In this document: piece after piece, positions 46,872-54,822 of the stretch | Layout of the letters: every line of letters begins with the position of its first letter | How positions within the stretch are numbered: position 1 is the first letter of the stretch | Assembly: GCA_021297895.1 (NCBI GenBank) | Contig: JAJTHN010000016.1 | Location: 16,681-80,680, forward strand | Direction: 5' to 3' | Origin: Phycisphaeraceae bacterium | Lineage (GTDB): Bacteria > Planctomycetota > Phycisphaerae > Phycisphaerales > UBA1924 | Length of the DNA: 64,000 bases | Notes under the pieces: model-generated | The model's input: only the letters and a program-made list of their open reading frames with translations | Database searches by the model: none | Told to the model about the DNA's origin: nothing | Made by a program: the position numbers and the translations under genes

Positions 46872-47765
46872 ATGAGCGTCGATATCGCCCAACGTGACCA
46901 GGCCGTGAACAACGCGATCCGTGAGATTTCGCACATCGCGACCCTTCCCGAGATCACGCTCAAGATCATCCAGCTCGTCGAAGATCCCACCAGCACCGCG
47001 CAGGATCTGCACAATGTCATCGCGAAAGATCCGGCGCTCTGCACCCGCATCCTCAAGGTGGTCAACTCCGCGTTCTACGGCCTGCCCGGCCAGATCGGCT
47101 CGATCAATCGCGCCATCGTGCTTCTGGGCCTCAACGCCGTCAAGAACATCGCCATCGCCGCCTCGCTGAGCAAGCTCTTCAAGGGCGGTCAGCTTACCAC
47201 CAGCTTCAGCGCCAAGGACCTGTGGACGCACTCGATCGGCGCTGGTGCCGCGAGCAAACTCATCGCCGAAAAGATGAAGCTCGGCCTGACGGATGAGGCC
47301 TTCCTCGCCGGGCTGATCCACGATATCGGCATCATGGTCGAACTCCAGAGCGACCGCGCTCGACTGGTCGAGGTTCTCGACAAGGTCGTCTCCATGGACG
47401 CCGATCCCGCGAGCCCGCCCACGGGCGACTTCCTCGCGGCGGAGCTCGCGGTCTTCGGCGCGACACACCAGGACTTCGGCGCCGGCCTCTGCGACAAGTG
47501 GAAGTTCCCGAAGAGCTTCATCTACGTCACGGGCCACCACCACGACCCGCTCGCACTTGCCAAGGACAACCGCGCCCTCGCATCCATCGTCTTTGTTGCC
47601 GATCGACTCTGCGCAAGGCTCAACGAGGGTTTCCGCCTTGATGTGACCGACACCGGCATCCCCGCAGACGTCCTCGATGAGCTGAAGCTGACCAGCGCGG
47701 ATGTCGAGGATCTCTTCCAGCGGCTGCCCGATACGTTCGCGAACGCCAAGAGCATGCTTGCCTAA
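46872..47765 (+). CDS. HDOD-domain protein
   Basis: A 297-residue soluble protein made of one HDOD domain: the helical start IREISHIATLPEITLKIIQL, DPALCTRILKVVNSAFYG, and the conserved AFLAGLIHDIGIMVELQ with a partial HD-like pair. HDOD domains are catalytically dead relatives of HD phosphohydrolases, used in signalling, chemotaxis or the cell cycle. A linked receiver or GGDEF domain is absent, so it acts with other proteins. ATG has AGGGAG five bases upstream. Confidence 0.88.
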   Translation: MSVDIAQRDQAVNNAIREISHIATLPEITLKIIQLVEDPTSTAQDLHNVIAKDPALCTRILKVVNSAFYGLPGQIGSINRAIVLLGLNAVKNIAIAASLSKLFKGGQLTTSFSAKDLWTHSIGAGAASKLIAEKMKLGLTDEAFLAGLIHDIGIMVELQSDRARLVEVLDKVVSMDADPASPPTGDFLAAELAVFGATHQDFGAGLCDKWKFPKSFIYVTGHHHDPLALAKDNRALASIVFVADRLCARLNEGFRLDVTDTGIPADVLDELKLTSADVEDLFQRLPDTFANAKSMLA

Positions 47766-47937
47766 TCGCGACGAGGCCCGCCGCACGGACGCGGCCGGCA
47801 CTCGCCGACAGTTCAGGACTCTCTTTCTCCCTCCGGGCGGCGCGACGAAAGTCAGGCCGCCTGTTTCTCATTTTGGCACCATGCCCTCGAAGCATCGGGG
47901 TCGCCGGAGGCCCTCCGCAGGCGTGTACCATCCGCTG

Positions 47938-49482
47938 ATGCGATACCCGAACCTCCGACACGGCGTCCCGCTGTTCGCCCTGATTGCTGCCGCCGGCTTG
48001 CTCGCGGGCTGCGGTTCATCCGGCACGTCCGGCTGGTCCACCGGCGACAATGAGAAGGACATCATCAACGAGCAGCTCAGCACCGGCGAGCGAGCCGCCG
48101 CGGTCGAGCGACTCTGGCGGTCGCAAGCCGACGGAGATCACGCCGCGGCTCGCGAGTCGCTCAAGCGGATCGCCTGGAAAGCCAGCAACATCCAGGCCGT
48201 CCGGCTTCAGGCTTTGCGACTGCTTCTGGAAGACGAGCGCGACACCAACAACGCAGACTCCCGGAACATGTTCCGCCTCATGATCGCGATCGAGCCCGAT
48301 CTGGAGGTGGTCAACTTCCTCGCCACCGCCGCGGCCGATCGCGGCTGGACCGAGTTCGGCCCGCCGATCGTCCGCTCCTTTGCGCGTCAGCGACCGAATC
48401 GGCCCGATCGCGATCGCCCGGAGTTCGGCGCGCTCCAGCGGCTGTTCCCATCGCAGCCGGTCGAGCGATCCGTCTACGCCGTGTTCGCAACGCCGGTGAC
48501 CGCGACCGGCCAGGAGCGCGAGCGGCAGGAACGCGCGCGTCTCGACGCGTGGGCGCTGCTGGCGCGACTGGACCCCGACGGCTCGGCGCGCATGGGCTTC
48601 ATCGCCGAGCCCGTCCCGAGCGATGATGCGCTGGTGGTAAACGTCCGGACGATCGCTGCGGAACTCCGCTGCGTGCCGATCACGGCGCCGCAGCTCCGCT
48701 GGCTCACCGAACTCCGCAACGAATCCCCGCAGCGCGGCCCCGATGCGGCAACCCGCCGCCAATGGTGGGCCCAGACGCGCAGCGCGGTCTCCGGCCTCTC
48801 GCCCGAGCAGGTCGCAGGTCTGCAGCTCCGCGCGCTCGAGCCGATCCGCTGGGCAAGCCTGTTCAAGCCCGAGTATCTCTCGCTGGATCGCCGCGGCATC
48901 GAGTCCACGCTCACGCAGCGCTTTGCCGGGCGATCGACGACGCAGCGCGTCGGCGCGACCTTCTCCGGCAATGCCGGCAACAGCGAGCGTCTGCAGGACA
49001 ACCTGCGCCTGCTGGCCTGGAGCGACCTGCTGACCATTCTCGTCATCGATGATGTGCTCCGCCAGCCCGGCCTGCTCGAGTCGTTTATCAAGCACGCCGA
49101 GGACGATCGCAAGGACACGAGCACGGAGTTCGGCGGCCTGCTGATCTCTCCGGCCGACGTTCCGCTTGGCGAGACCTATCAGGCCCGGCTCTTTGCGCCG
49201 CGAGCGACCGAGCGCCACGGCGATGAGCGTTTCGTGGCCAGCGATGAACTCTTCGCCGCGGGCCCGCTCGCGCTTGCGCACTTCCACTTCCACGCCCAGC
49301 GCGTCGACAACCGCGAGTTTGCCGGCCCCGGCCCGGGCGATCTTGAGTTCGCCCAGGCGCACGGCCGCGCCTGCCTGGTCATCACGCCCATCGGCCGTTC
49401 CACCCTCAACATCGACTACTTCCAAGCCGGCGGCGCGAAGGTCGACCTCGGCGACTTCGCACCGGCGACATCCGCGAAGTAA
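47938..49482 (+). CDS. Hypothetical lipoprotein
   Basis: A 514-residue exported lipoprotein. Residues 1-25 form a signal ending in the lipobox LLAGC|GSSG. The mature chain is charged and helical, with part YAVFATPVTATGQERERQE and, near the end, RACLVITPIGRSTLNIDYFQ. No known domain recognised. ATG 47938 gives the lipoprotein signal directly. It lies 73 bp before an M48 protease gene on the same strand; a shared envelope role is possible. Function unknown. Confidence 0.75.
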   Translation: MRYPNLRHGVPLFALIAAAGLLAGCGSSGTSGWSTGDNEKDIINEQLSTGERAAAVERLWRSQADGDHAAARESLKRIAWKASNIQAVRLQALRLLLEDERDTNNADSRNMFRLMIAIEPDLEVVNFLATAAADRGWTEFGPPIVRSFARQRPNRPDRDRPEFGALQRLFPSQPVERSVYAVFATPVTATGQERERQERARLDAWALLARLDPDGSARMGFIAEPVPSDDALVVNVRTIAAELRCVPITAPQLRWLTELRNESPQRGPDAATRRQWWAQTRSAVSGLSPEQVAGLQLRALEPIRWASLFKPEYLSLDRRGIESTLTQRFAGRSTTQRVGATFSGNAGNSERLQDNLRLLAWSDLLTILVIDDVLRQPGLLESFIKHAEDDRKDTSTEFGGLLISPADVPLGETYQARLFAPRATERHGDERFVASDELFAAGPLALAHFHFHAQRVDNREFAGPGPGDLEFAQAHGRACLVITPIGRSTLNIDYFQAGGAKVDLGDFAPATSAK

Positions 49483-49555
49483 GCCGCAACTGGCCGCCCA
49501 CGGCCTTTCGCACTCCGAACTCCCCCGCGTCGCCCGGCGCCCGCATGAGCATCCA

Positions 49556-51385
49556 TTGACCCCGCTCCTGGTCATCATCGCCGTCGCCAGCATCGCGCTC
49601 CACGCCGAAGTCGGGCCGCTGGCCGACTCGATCTCGCCGGACCGCGGCGCCGCCATCACGCTGGCGGTCATGGCCGCGATCACGCTCGCGCAGATGGCCG
49701 TGCGGCTGTACGCCAATCGCAGGCTGGATCGCGCGACGCTGCGCGATGGAGCCCCGTCGCTCTCGCCGCGGGCGACGTTCCGGCTCATCCGCGTGCACGA
49801 CACGGTCATCCGGCTCGCCCCGGTGCTCCAGACGGCGGCGCTGGTTCTGGGCGTGTTCTGCCTCTCGCTGCCGGACTTCGTCGCCGAGCGTGTGCCGCTG
49901 CCGCCGATCTTCGCCACGTTCGTGCTGCTCTCGCCGCTGCTTGTCGCGCTGGCGCTCGGCTGGGCCATCGGCTACGACATGGACCGCCGCCTGCGCGAGT
50001 CCTCGCTCGTGGCCGGGCTTGACAGCGGCCGCGTGTACCACGCCATGCCCTCGCGCTGGCTCTGGACATGGACGCAGTTCCGGCATCATCTGCTCATCGT
50101 CCTCGTTCCCGTGCTGCTGATCGCCGCGTGCACGAGCCTGGCCGAAACGGTCGCGCTCTCCCGCGCGGTGCGATCGGTCGTCGGCTCCACGCCGCTGGCG
50201 ATGGACCTGACCACGCTCGCGCTGCAGGTCGCCAGCGCGATCGCCGTGCTCGCGCTGACGCCGTCGATCCTTCGACGGCTCTGGGACACCGCGCCTCTGC
50301 CGAGCGGCCCGCTGCTGTCGGGCCTGTACGACATCGCGGCCCACGCGCGTGTGCGCATCCGCCCGCCGCTGCTCTGGCGCACGCACGGCACGCTGATGAA
50401 CGCCATGGTCCTGGGCTTCCTCCCGCCGACGCGTGCGATTCTGCTGACCGATCTGCTCGTCGAGTCGCTCGATGACACGCAGATCCGCGGCGTCATGGCG
50501 CACGAAGTGGGGCACATCCGCCGCCGACACCTCCCGTGGCTCGCCGTCGTCGTCGTCGTCACGCTCGGGCTCACCACCGCCGCGGCGGATCTGCTGCTCC
50601 GCGCGTTCGCGCCCGCGCTGCTCGAAGGGGCAGAGGCCGGCGACACCGATCACGCGCTGGCCGCGGGCGTGGTCACGCTCATCACCGCGGCGGTCACCAT
50701 CATCACCTTCGGCTGGGTCTCGCGGCGCTTTGAGTGGCAGGCCGATGCCTTCGCCGCCGCGACGCTCTCGTCGCTCGAGATGCAGCGGCGGGCCGATGCT
50801 CAGGCTGACCCGCATGCCGGCCCCCAGGCCAGCCTCGTTCCCGGCTCCGATCTCACCAGCGAAACCGCCCCCGCGACGAGCACCCCCGCCTCCGGCCACG
50901 CCTCCCCCGCGGCGGCCGCTGCCGCGTTGCCCGCGCACATCACCGCCGAGGGCGCCCTGGCCATCGCCTCGGCGCTCCGCAGCGTCGCGATGCTCAACCA
51001 CCTTCCGCTCGATCGCTTCTCGTTCCGCCACGGCTCGATCCGCGCGCGGCTGGATCACCTCGATTCGCTCATCGGCAGGCCGATCGCCGCGCTGCCGATC
51101 GACCGCACCGCCCGCCGGATCAAGCTCGCCAGCCTCGCCGCGGGGCTGGTGCTGCTCGTGCTGCTGGCGCTGGACATCCGCGCCGCGACAAGCGGTCGCG
51201 ATGGCCCCGATCCCGGCAATCGCCGCACGGCGCCAAACCCGGATTCGCTCCTGTCGGCCGCCGCACCCTACACTGGCCGCCCATGCCTCCACGCACCTCC
51301 AAAGCCGCCCGCACACCACCGCGAGGGTCCGCCGCCAACCGACCCCACATCGCGATCATCACCGCGCGGTACAACGCCGTCGTGA
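49556..51385 (+). CDS. M48 family membrane zinc metallopeptidase
   Basis: A membrane protease of 609 residues if read from TTG 49556. Several membrane segments precede the catalytic domain: VMAHEVGHIRRRHL with zinc motif HEVGH at residues 316-320, and the third ligand Glu in RFEWQADAFAAATL (near 394). Two hydrophobic segments follow the zinc motif, as in the HtpX/Ste24 group. The linker SLVPGSDLTSETAPATS is Pro/Ser/Ala-rich. There is no in-frame ATG near the family start; TTG is the best choice and is tentative. Its last 103 bases overlap the start of ribH. Confidence 0.8.
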   Translation: MTPLLVIIAVASIALHAEVGPLADSISPDRGAAITLAVMAAITLAQMAVRLYANRRLDRATLRDGAPSLSPRATFRLIRVHDTVIRLAPVLQTAALVLGVFCLSLPDFVAERVPLPPIFATFVLLSPLLVALALGWAIGYDMDRRLRESSLVAGLDSGRVYHAMPSRWLWTWTQFRHHLLIVLVPVLLIAACTSLAETVALSRAVRSVVGSTPLAMDLTTLALQVASAIAVLALTPSILRRLWDTAPLPSGPLLSGLYDIAAHARVRIRPPLLWRTHGTLMNAMVLGFLPPTRAILLTDLLVESLDDTQIRGVMAHEVGHIRRRHLPWLAVVVVVTLGLTTAAADLLLRAFAPALLEGAEAGDTDHALAAGVVTLITAAVTIITFGWVSRRFEWQADAFAAATLSSLEMQRRADAQADPHAGPQASLVPGSDLTSETAPATSTPASGHASPAAAAAALPAHITAEGALAIASALRSVAMLNHLPLDRFSFRHGSIRARLDHLDSLIGRPIAALPIDRTARRIKLASLAAGLVLLVLLALDIRAATSGRDGPDPGNRRTAPNPDSLLSAAAPYTGRPCLHAPPKPPAHHREGPPPTDPTSRSSPRGTTPS

Positions 51386-51816
51386 CCGATGCGCTCGAGC
51401 GCGGCGCGCTCGCCGCGGCCAACGGCACCGCCACCGTCGAGACCTTCTCCGCCGCCGGTTCCTTCGAACTGCTCGCCCTGACGCGCCAGGCCGCGGCGAA
51501 CACCGCGTTCCACGGCGTGCTGGCCCTTGGCTGCATCATCCGCGGCCAGACGCGGCACGATGAGTTCCTCGGCCACGCCGTCACCAGCGGCCTGGCCCGG
51601 ATCGCCATCGAGACCGGCGTGCCCATCGGCCTCGGCGTGCTCACCGTTGAGAACGAGCAGCAGGCCCTCGTCCGCGCCGGTCTGGCCACGCCCCGCGCCC
51701 GCGGCAAGATCAAGCCCGCCCACGGCAACAAGGGCGAAGAGGCCATGCACGCCCTGATCGCGAGCATTCACGAAGCGCGGCGCATCGCCCGCTCCAAGCC
51801 CGGCGGAGGCCGCTGA
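51283..51816 (+). CDS. ribH: 6,7-Dimethyl-8-ribityllumazine synthase
   Basis: Riboflavin pathway enzyme forming lumazine from a ribitylaminouracil and butanone phosphate. The 177-residue chain has the core PHIAIITARYNAVVTDALERGAL, the GSFELLALTRQAA loop, GVLALGCIIRGQTRHDEFL and GVPIGLGVLTVENEQQALVRAG, with GNKGEEAMHALIAS at the end, in the usual order. About 20 basic residues precede the fold. It begins inside the 3' end of the M48 gene and its stop overlaps nusB (TGATG). Confidence 0.95.
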   Translation: MPPRTSKAARTPPRGSAANRPHIAIITARYNAVVTDALERGALAAANGTATVETFSAAGSFELLALTRQAAANTAFHGVLALGCIIRGQTRHDEFLGHAVTSGLARIAIETGVPIGLGVLTVENEQQALVRAGLATPRARGKIKPAHGNKGEEAMHALIASIHEARRIARSKPGGGR

Positions 51817-52337
51817 TGCCATCCATGACCCCGCAGGCCCGTCGCCGCTTGGCCTTTCAGGTGCTCTTCCAGATCGATGCGCAGTCCGGCGGCGGCACGC
51901 CCGATGTGCACCAGATCCTCGCGCAGATGGAGCTCGATGAGGGCACCGCCGACCGCGACCGTGCCGAGGTCGCCGCGATCGCCCAGGGCGCCTGGCAGGC
52001 CCGCCGCAACGCCGACAAGGACACCGCGGCCCTCGCCCCGGGCTGGCCGGCGCACCGTCAGGCGGCGGTGGACCGCGCGATCCTGCGGCTGGCCCACTAC
52101 CTGCTGAACACGCCGACGGCCCCGTGCGCAGCGCCCGCCCCCGCGGTCATCAGCGATGCGGTCGACCTCGCCCGCGAGTTCTCCACGGAGAAGTCCCCCG
52201 CGTTCGTCAACGCGCTGCTGGACAAGGTGTACAAGGCCACGCCCGCGGGCAAAGCCGCGGCGGCCAACCCGCCAGTCGCCAACCCGCCGTCGGACACTCC
52301 ACCCGTGGCCCCTCCCCCGGCACCCGAAGCGCCCTGA
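51816..52337 (+). CDS. nusB: Transcription antitermination factor NusB
   Basis: A 173-residue RNA-binding factor of rRNA antitermination. The fold starts with RRLAFQVLFQIDAQSGG and has the conserved VDRAILRLAHYLL and the closing ISDAVDLAREFSTEKSPAFVNALLDKV. About 30 Pro/Ala residues at the C-terminus are extra. It overlaps ribH by one base (TGATG), the common ribH-nusB pairing, and is followed 18 bp later by ftsY. Confidence 0.95.
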   Translation: MPSMTPQARRRLAFQVLFQIDAQSGGGTPDVHQILAQMELDEGTADRDRAEVAAIAQGAWQARRNADKDTAALAPGWPAHRQAAVDRAILRLAHYLLNTPTAPCAAPAPAVISDAVDLAREFSTEKSPAFVNALLDKVYKATPAGKAAAANPPVANPPSDTPPVAPPPAPEAP

Positions 52338-52355
52338 GCCCGTCCGCGATCACCC

Positions 52356-53411
52356 ATGGCCTTCTTCAAGTCCATCCTGTCCAAACTCAAGCAGGGCCTC
52401 GAGGCCACGCGGCAGACGCTCACCCGCGGCCTGCGTTCGCTCATCCTGGGCCGCCAGCTCGATGATGCGCTGATCGATGATGTCCAGCGCATGCTCCTTG
52501 AGGCCGATGTCGGCGTGGAGGCCACGCAGCGGCTCATCGACCGCGCCCGCGCGGACTTCAAGGCCGGCACGCTCCGCCGCAGCGAGGATCTGCTGGCGCA
52601 CCTCAAGGCACATATCAAGGAACTGCTGTCATCTTCGGCGGCTGTGGCCGGGGGGGCCGTGGGGGGCGGGGGGGCGGCGGCGGCTGTGGCCGCGGGGGCT
52701 GGGGGCGCTTCCGCCGGGGCCGGCTCGCCGGTCGGCGATGCGGCATCCGCCCCCAGGATTCTCAGCCCGGAGTTCCGCCTCGCGCCCGCCGCGCCGACGG
52801 TCGTGCTGATCACCGGGACCAACGGCGCGGGCAAGACCACGAGCATCGCCAAGCTCGCGCACATGTTCCGCCGGCAGAACAAGACGGTCCTTCTGGCCGC
52901 GTGCGACACCTTCCGCGCCGGCGCGGTGCGTCAGCTCGAGGTCTGGGCCGAGCGGCTGGGCGTCGAGGTGGTCAAGGGCCAGCAGGGCGGCGACCCCGCG
53001 GCGGTGGCGTTCGATGCGTGCAAGGCCGCGGTCGCGCGCGGGGTCGATGTGCTGATCCTCGACACCGCGGGCCGCCTGCACACGCAGGACCCGCTCATGC
53101 GGCAACTGGGCAAGATTTATAATGTCGCCGGGAAACTCATCCCCGGCGCGCCGCACGAGGCCCTGCTGGTGCTCGATGCAACAACCGGCCAGAACGCGGT
53201 GCGCCAGGCCCAGGAGTTCGCCCGCTTCTCGCCGCTCTCGGGCCTGATCCTGACCAAGCTCGACGGCACGGCCAAGGGCGGCGTGGTCATCGCCATCCGC
53301 CAGGCGACGAGCATCCCGGTCAAGTTCATCGGCACGGGCGAAACGCCCGACGACCTCCAGCCGTTCAACGCCGATGAGTTCGCCGAAGCAATGTTCTCCG
53401 AAGAAGCCTGA
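52356..53411 (+). CDS. ftsY: Signal recognition particle receptor FtsY
   Basis: The 351-residue SRP receptor GTPase. A helical N domain (LSKLKQGLEATRQTLTRGL and DDALIDDVQRMLLEADVG) is followed by an Ala/Gly linker of about 40 residues. The G domain has G1 GTNGAGKTTSIAKLA (about 157-171), DTFRAGAVRQLE, G3 DTAGRLHTQ (about 232-240) and G4 TKLDGTAKGGV (about 305). The linker is encoded by G-rich DNA with several runs of six or seven G. No acidic A domain is present. It ends the ribH-nusB-ftsY run; palindromes follow. Confidence 0.96.
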   Translation: MAFFKSILSKLKQGLEATRQTLTRGLRSLILGRQLDDALIDDVQRMLLEADVGVEATQRLIDRARADFKAGTLRRSEDLLAHLKAHIKELLSSSAAVAGGAVGGGGAAAAVAAGAGGASAGAGSPVGDAASAPRILSPEFRLAPAAPTVVLITGTNGAGKTTSIAKLAHMFRRQNKTVLLAACDTFRAGAVRQLEVWAERLGVEVVKGQQGGDPAAVAFDACKAAVARGVDVLILDTAGRLHTQDPLMRQLGKIYNVAGKLIPGAPHEALLVLDATTGQNAVRQAQEFARFSPLSGLILTKLDGTAKGGVVIAIRQATSIPVKFIGTGETPDDLQPFNADEFAEAMFSEEA

Positions 53412-53476
53412 TCGCCACCCACAGGCCGAGCACCCCGCCGCACGAAGTCGTGTTCAAATGACCAAACCATAAAGCT

Positions 53477-53545
53477 CCTCCCCCGATTCCTATCGGGGGA
53501 GGTGCCGCGTCTTCGCGGCGGAGGGGGTGCCTCCATCCCTCCCCA
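53477..53545. repeat. Composite palindromic element
   Basis: A near-perfect palindrome CCTCCCCCGAT-TCCT-ATCGGGGGAGG (53477-53502) is followed at once by a second hairpin GCCGCG-TCTT-CGCGGC (53504-53519) and by GGAGGGGG that can pair with the first arm. A pyrimidine-rich tail (CTCCATCCCTCCCC) closes it. Such paired hairpins resemble the short palindromic (REP-like) repeats of GC-rich genomes. There is no U tract, so it is not a clear terminator. Confidence 0.6.
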
Positions 53546-53552
53546 AAACGCA

Positions 53553-53586
53553 ACAAGGGACGCGATCACCAGATCGCGTCCCTTGT
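53553..53586 (+). terminator. Terminator-like perfect hairpin after ftsY
   Basis: The arms ACAAGGGACGCGATC and GATCGCGTCCCTTGT pair over 15 bp with loop ACCA. The tail (GTGTGTTCACC) is not a U tract, so strength is uncertain, but the perfect stem between convergent genes fits a shared terminator. Confidence 0.55.
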
Positions 53587-53598
53587 GTGTTCACCGAG

Positions 53599-53675
53599 CC
53601 GATGGCCGAAGCCCGACGGCCGATGGCCGAAGCCCGACGGCCGAAGCCCGCTGGCCGCTGGCCGCTCGCCGCTCC
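53599..53675. repeat. 21-bp tandem repeat
   Basis: A unit beginning GCCGATGGCCGAAGCC and ending CGACG is repeated twice exactly, then decays to shorter GCCGAAGCCCG and CTGGCCG copies. It sits between the ftsY-side hairpin and the FN3-like gene, in noncoding DNA. Confidence 0.65.
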
Positions 53676-53686
53676 CCCACCCCCCG

Positions 53687-54379
53687 TCACGCCGCGATGC
53701 GCACATCCTTGCCGCGTGCGTTGATGATGCTCTGGGTCATGCCGCCGCCGCTGAGGCGGACGACCAGGGTCGATGACGGCTCGCCGGGCACCCTGCCGCG
53801 CTGGGCGCGCACGGTGTACTGGAACCCTGCCGCGCCGGCGGGCAGATCTTCATCGGTGAACTTCTTGCCGCCGACGGTGCCGACGAGCTCGGCGGGGCCG
53901 ACGGTGCCGCTGGCGCTGATCGTCGCGCGGGTGACAAAGTACACCACCTCGGCCTGCTGGCGGGCCTTCCAGCGGACGGTCAGTTCGCCGGTGGCGGCGT
54001 TGAGGCTGGCGCGAAGCTCGGTGGGCGCCTCGGGCGCGGGCCGCGGGCTGGGCGGCTGGGGCACGGGGAGCTGGGCGAGGATGTAGATGTTCTCCGGCGT
54101 GGCCGAGCGATCGGCCGTCAGCCGCACCTGCCGGATGATGTTCGCGGCGGACTTGCGAACATTGCTGAGCGCAACAGTCTGCGCATCAACCGAGGCCTTG
54201 GCGGTGTTGCGAGCCTTGCCGGCGGCGTCGAAGGCGACGTTGGCGGTGGAGAGGAGGCCCTGAAATTCCGTGATGACCTGTGGCCCCAGGTTCAGGGCCT
54301 GGCTGTTATCAGCCCAGGTCTCGCTGCGCTCGTTGAGGAACGTGAGAAACTGCTCGATCTTCGTGGGCAACACTGACAT
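53687..54379 (-). CDS. FN3-like repeat-adjacent protein
   Basis: A 230-residue protein. The first 105 residues (MSVLPTKIEQFLTFLNERSE on) form helices (a hypothetical helical domain with AFDAAGKARNTAKASVD). After a Pro-rich joint (PVPQPPSPRPAPEAP) comes a fibronectin III-like beta domain: LTVRWKARQQAEVVYFVTRA, and FQYTVRAQRGRVPGEPSS. No signal peptide was seen. ATG 54379 has GGAG eight bases upstream. It is on the opposite strand to the defence operon and is not obviously part of it. Confidence 0.7.
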   Translation of the reverse strand: MSVLPTKIEQFLTFLNERSETWADNSQALNLGPQVITEFQGLLSTANVAFDAAGKARNTAKASVDAQTVALSNVRKSAANIIRQVRLTADRSATPENIYILAQLPVPQPPSPRPAPEAPTELRASLNAATGELTVRWKARQQAEVVYFVTRATISASGTVGPAELVGTVGGKKFTDEDLPAGAAGFQYTVRAQRGRVPGEPSSTLVVRLSGGGMTQSIINARGKDVRIAA

Positions 54380-54822
54380 GATTCCTGCTCCTGCGTTGAT
54401 GGATGCGCCCGCAACCGAGGACTGCCGCCAACCGAGGCGGCCGCCCGCGCGGGCTGACAGAATCATCGACCCATCCGCGGCGAGCCTTCGCGACTGCTTA
54501 CCAAACTCGCCCACAATTCTCGCGGCCCGGGCCGCACAGACGGAACAGACGACCGGACCGGCGTGATCCGGGGTCCAATGTATGAAGCCGGATCGAGGCA
54601 ATGGCTCGTTCGGGTCCGCTTGAGCGCCGGGGTTCCCATCGGGCTGGTGGCTTGGAGACGCTCCGGTCAAGTGCGGAGACGGGGGCGATTGCTGCATGGC
54701 TGACCACATGCACCGTGCCGTCCCAGCGTGTACACTGCCTGAGGGTGCGGTTCCCGGGTGGGAACGAATTCGGTACCTCTCTGTCCGCCAGTTTCCAAAG
54801 CTGCCACGAGATCTACCCACTC
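54380..54822. other. Noncoding spacer upstream of the defence operon
   Basis: The 443 bp between the divergent FN3-like gene and the helicase. No gene was supported: an in-frame extension of the helicase to 54601 is Arg-rich and unlike protein. It must hold promoters for both sides; none could be named with confidence. Confidence 0.35.

Noticed and set aside
51150..51290. FMN riboswitch upstream of ribH.
   Set aside because: The upstream DNA is the coding end of the M48 gene and no conserved FMN-box elements were seen.
54601..54822. Longer helicase start at 54601.
   Set aside because: The added 74 residues are rich in Arg, Gly and Ser with no conserved pattern; the ATG at 54823 begins the folded part.
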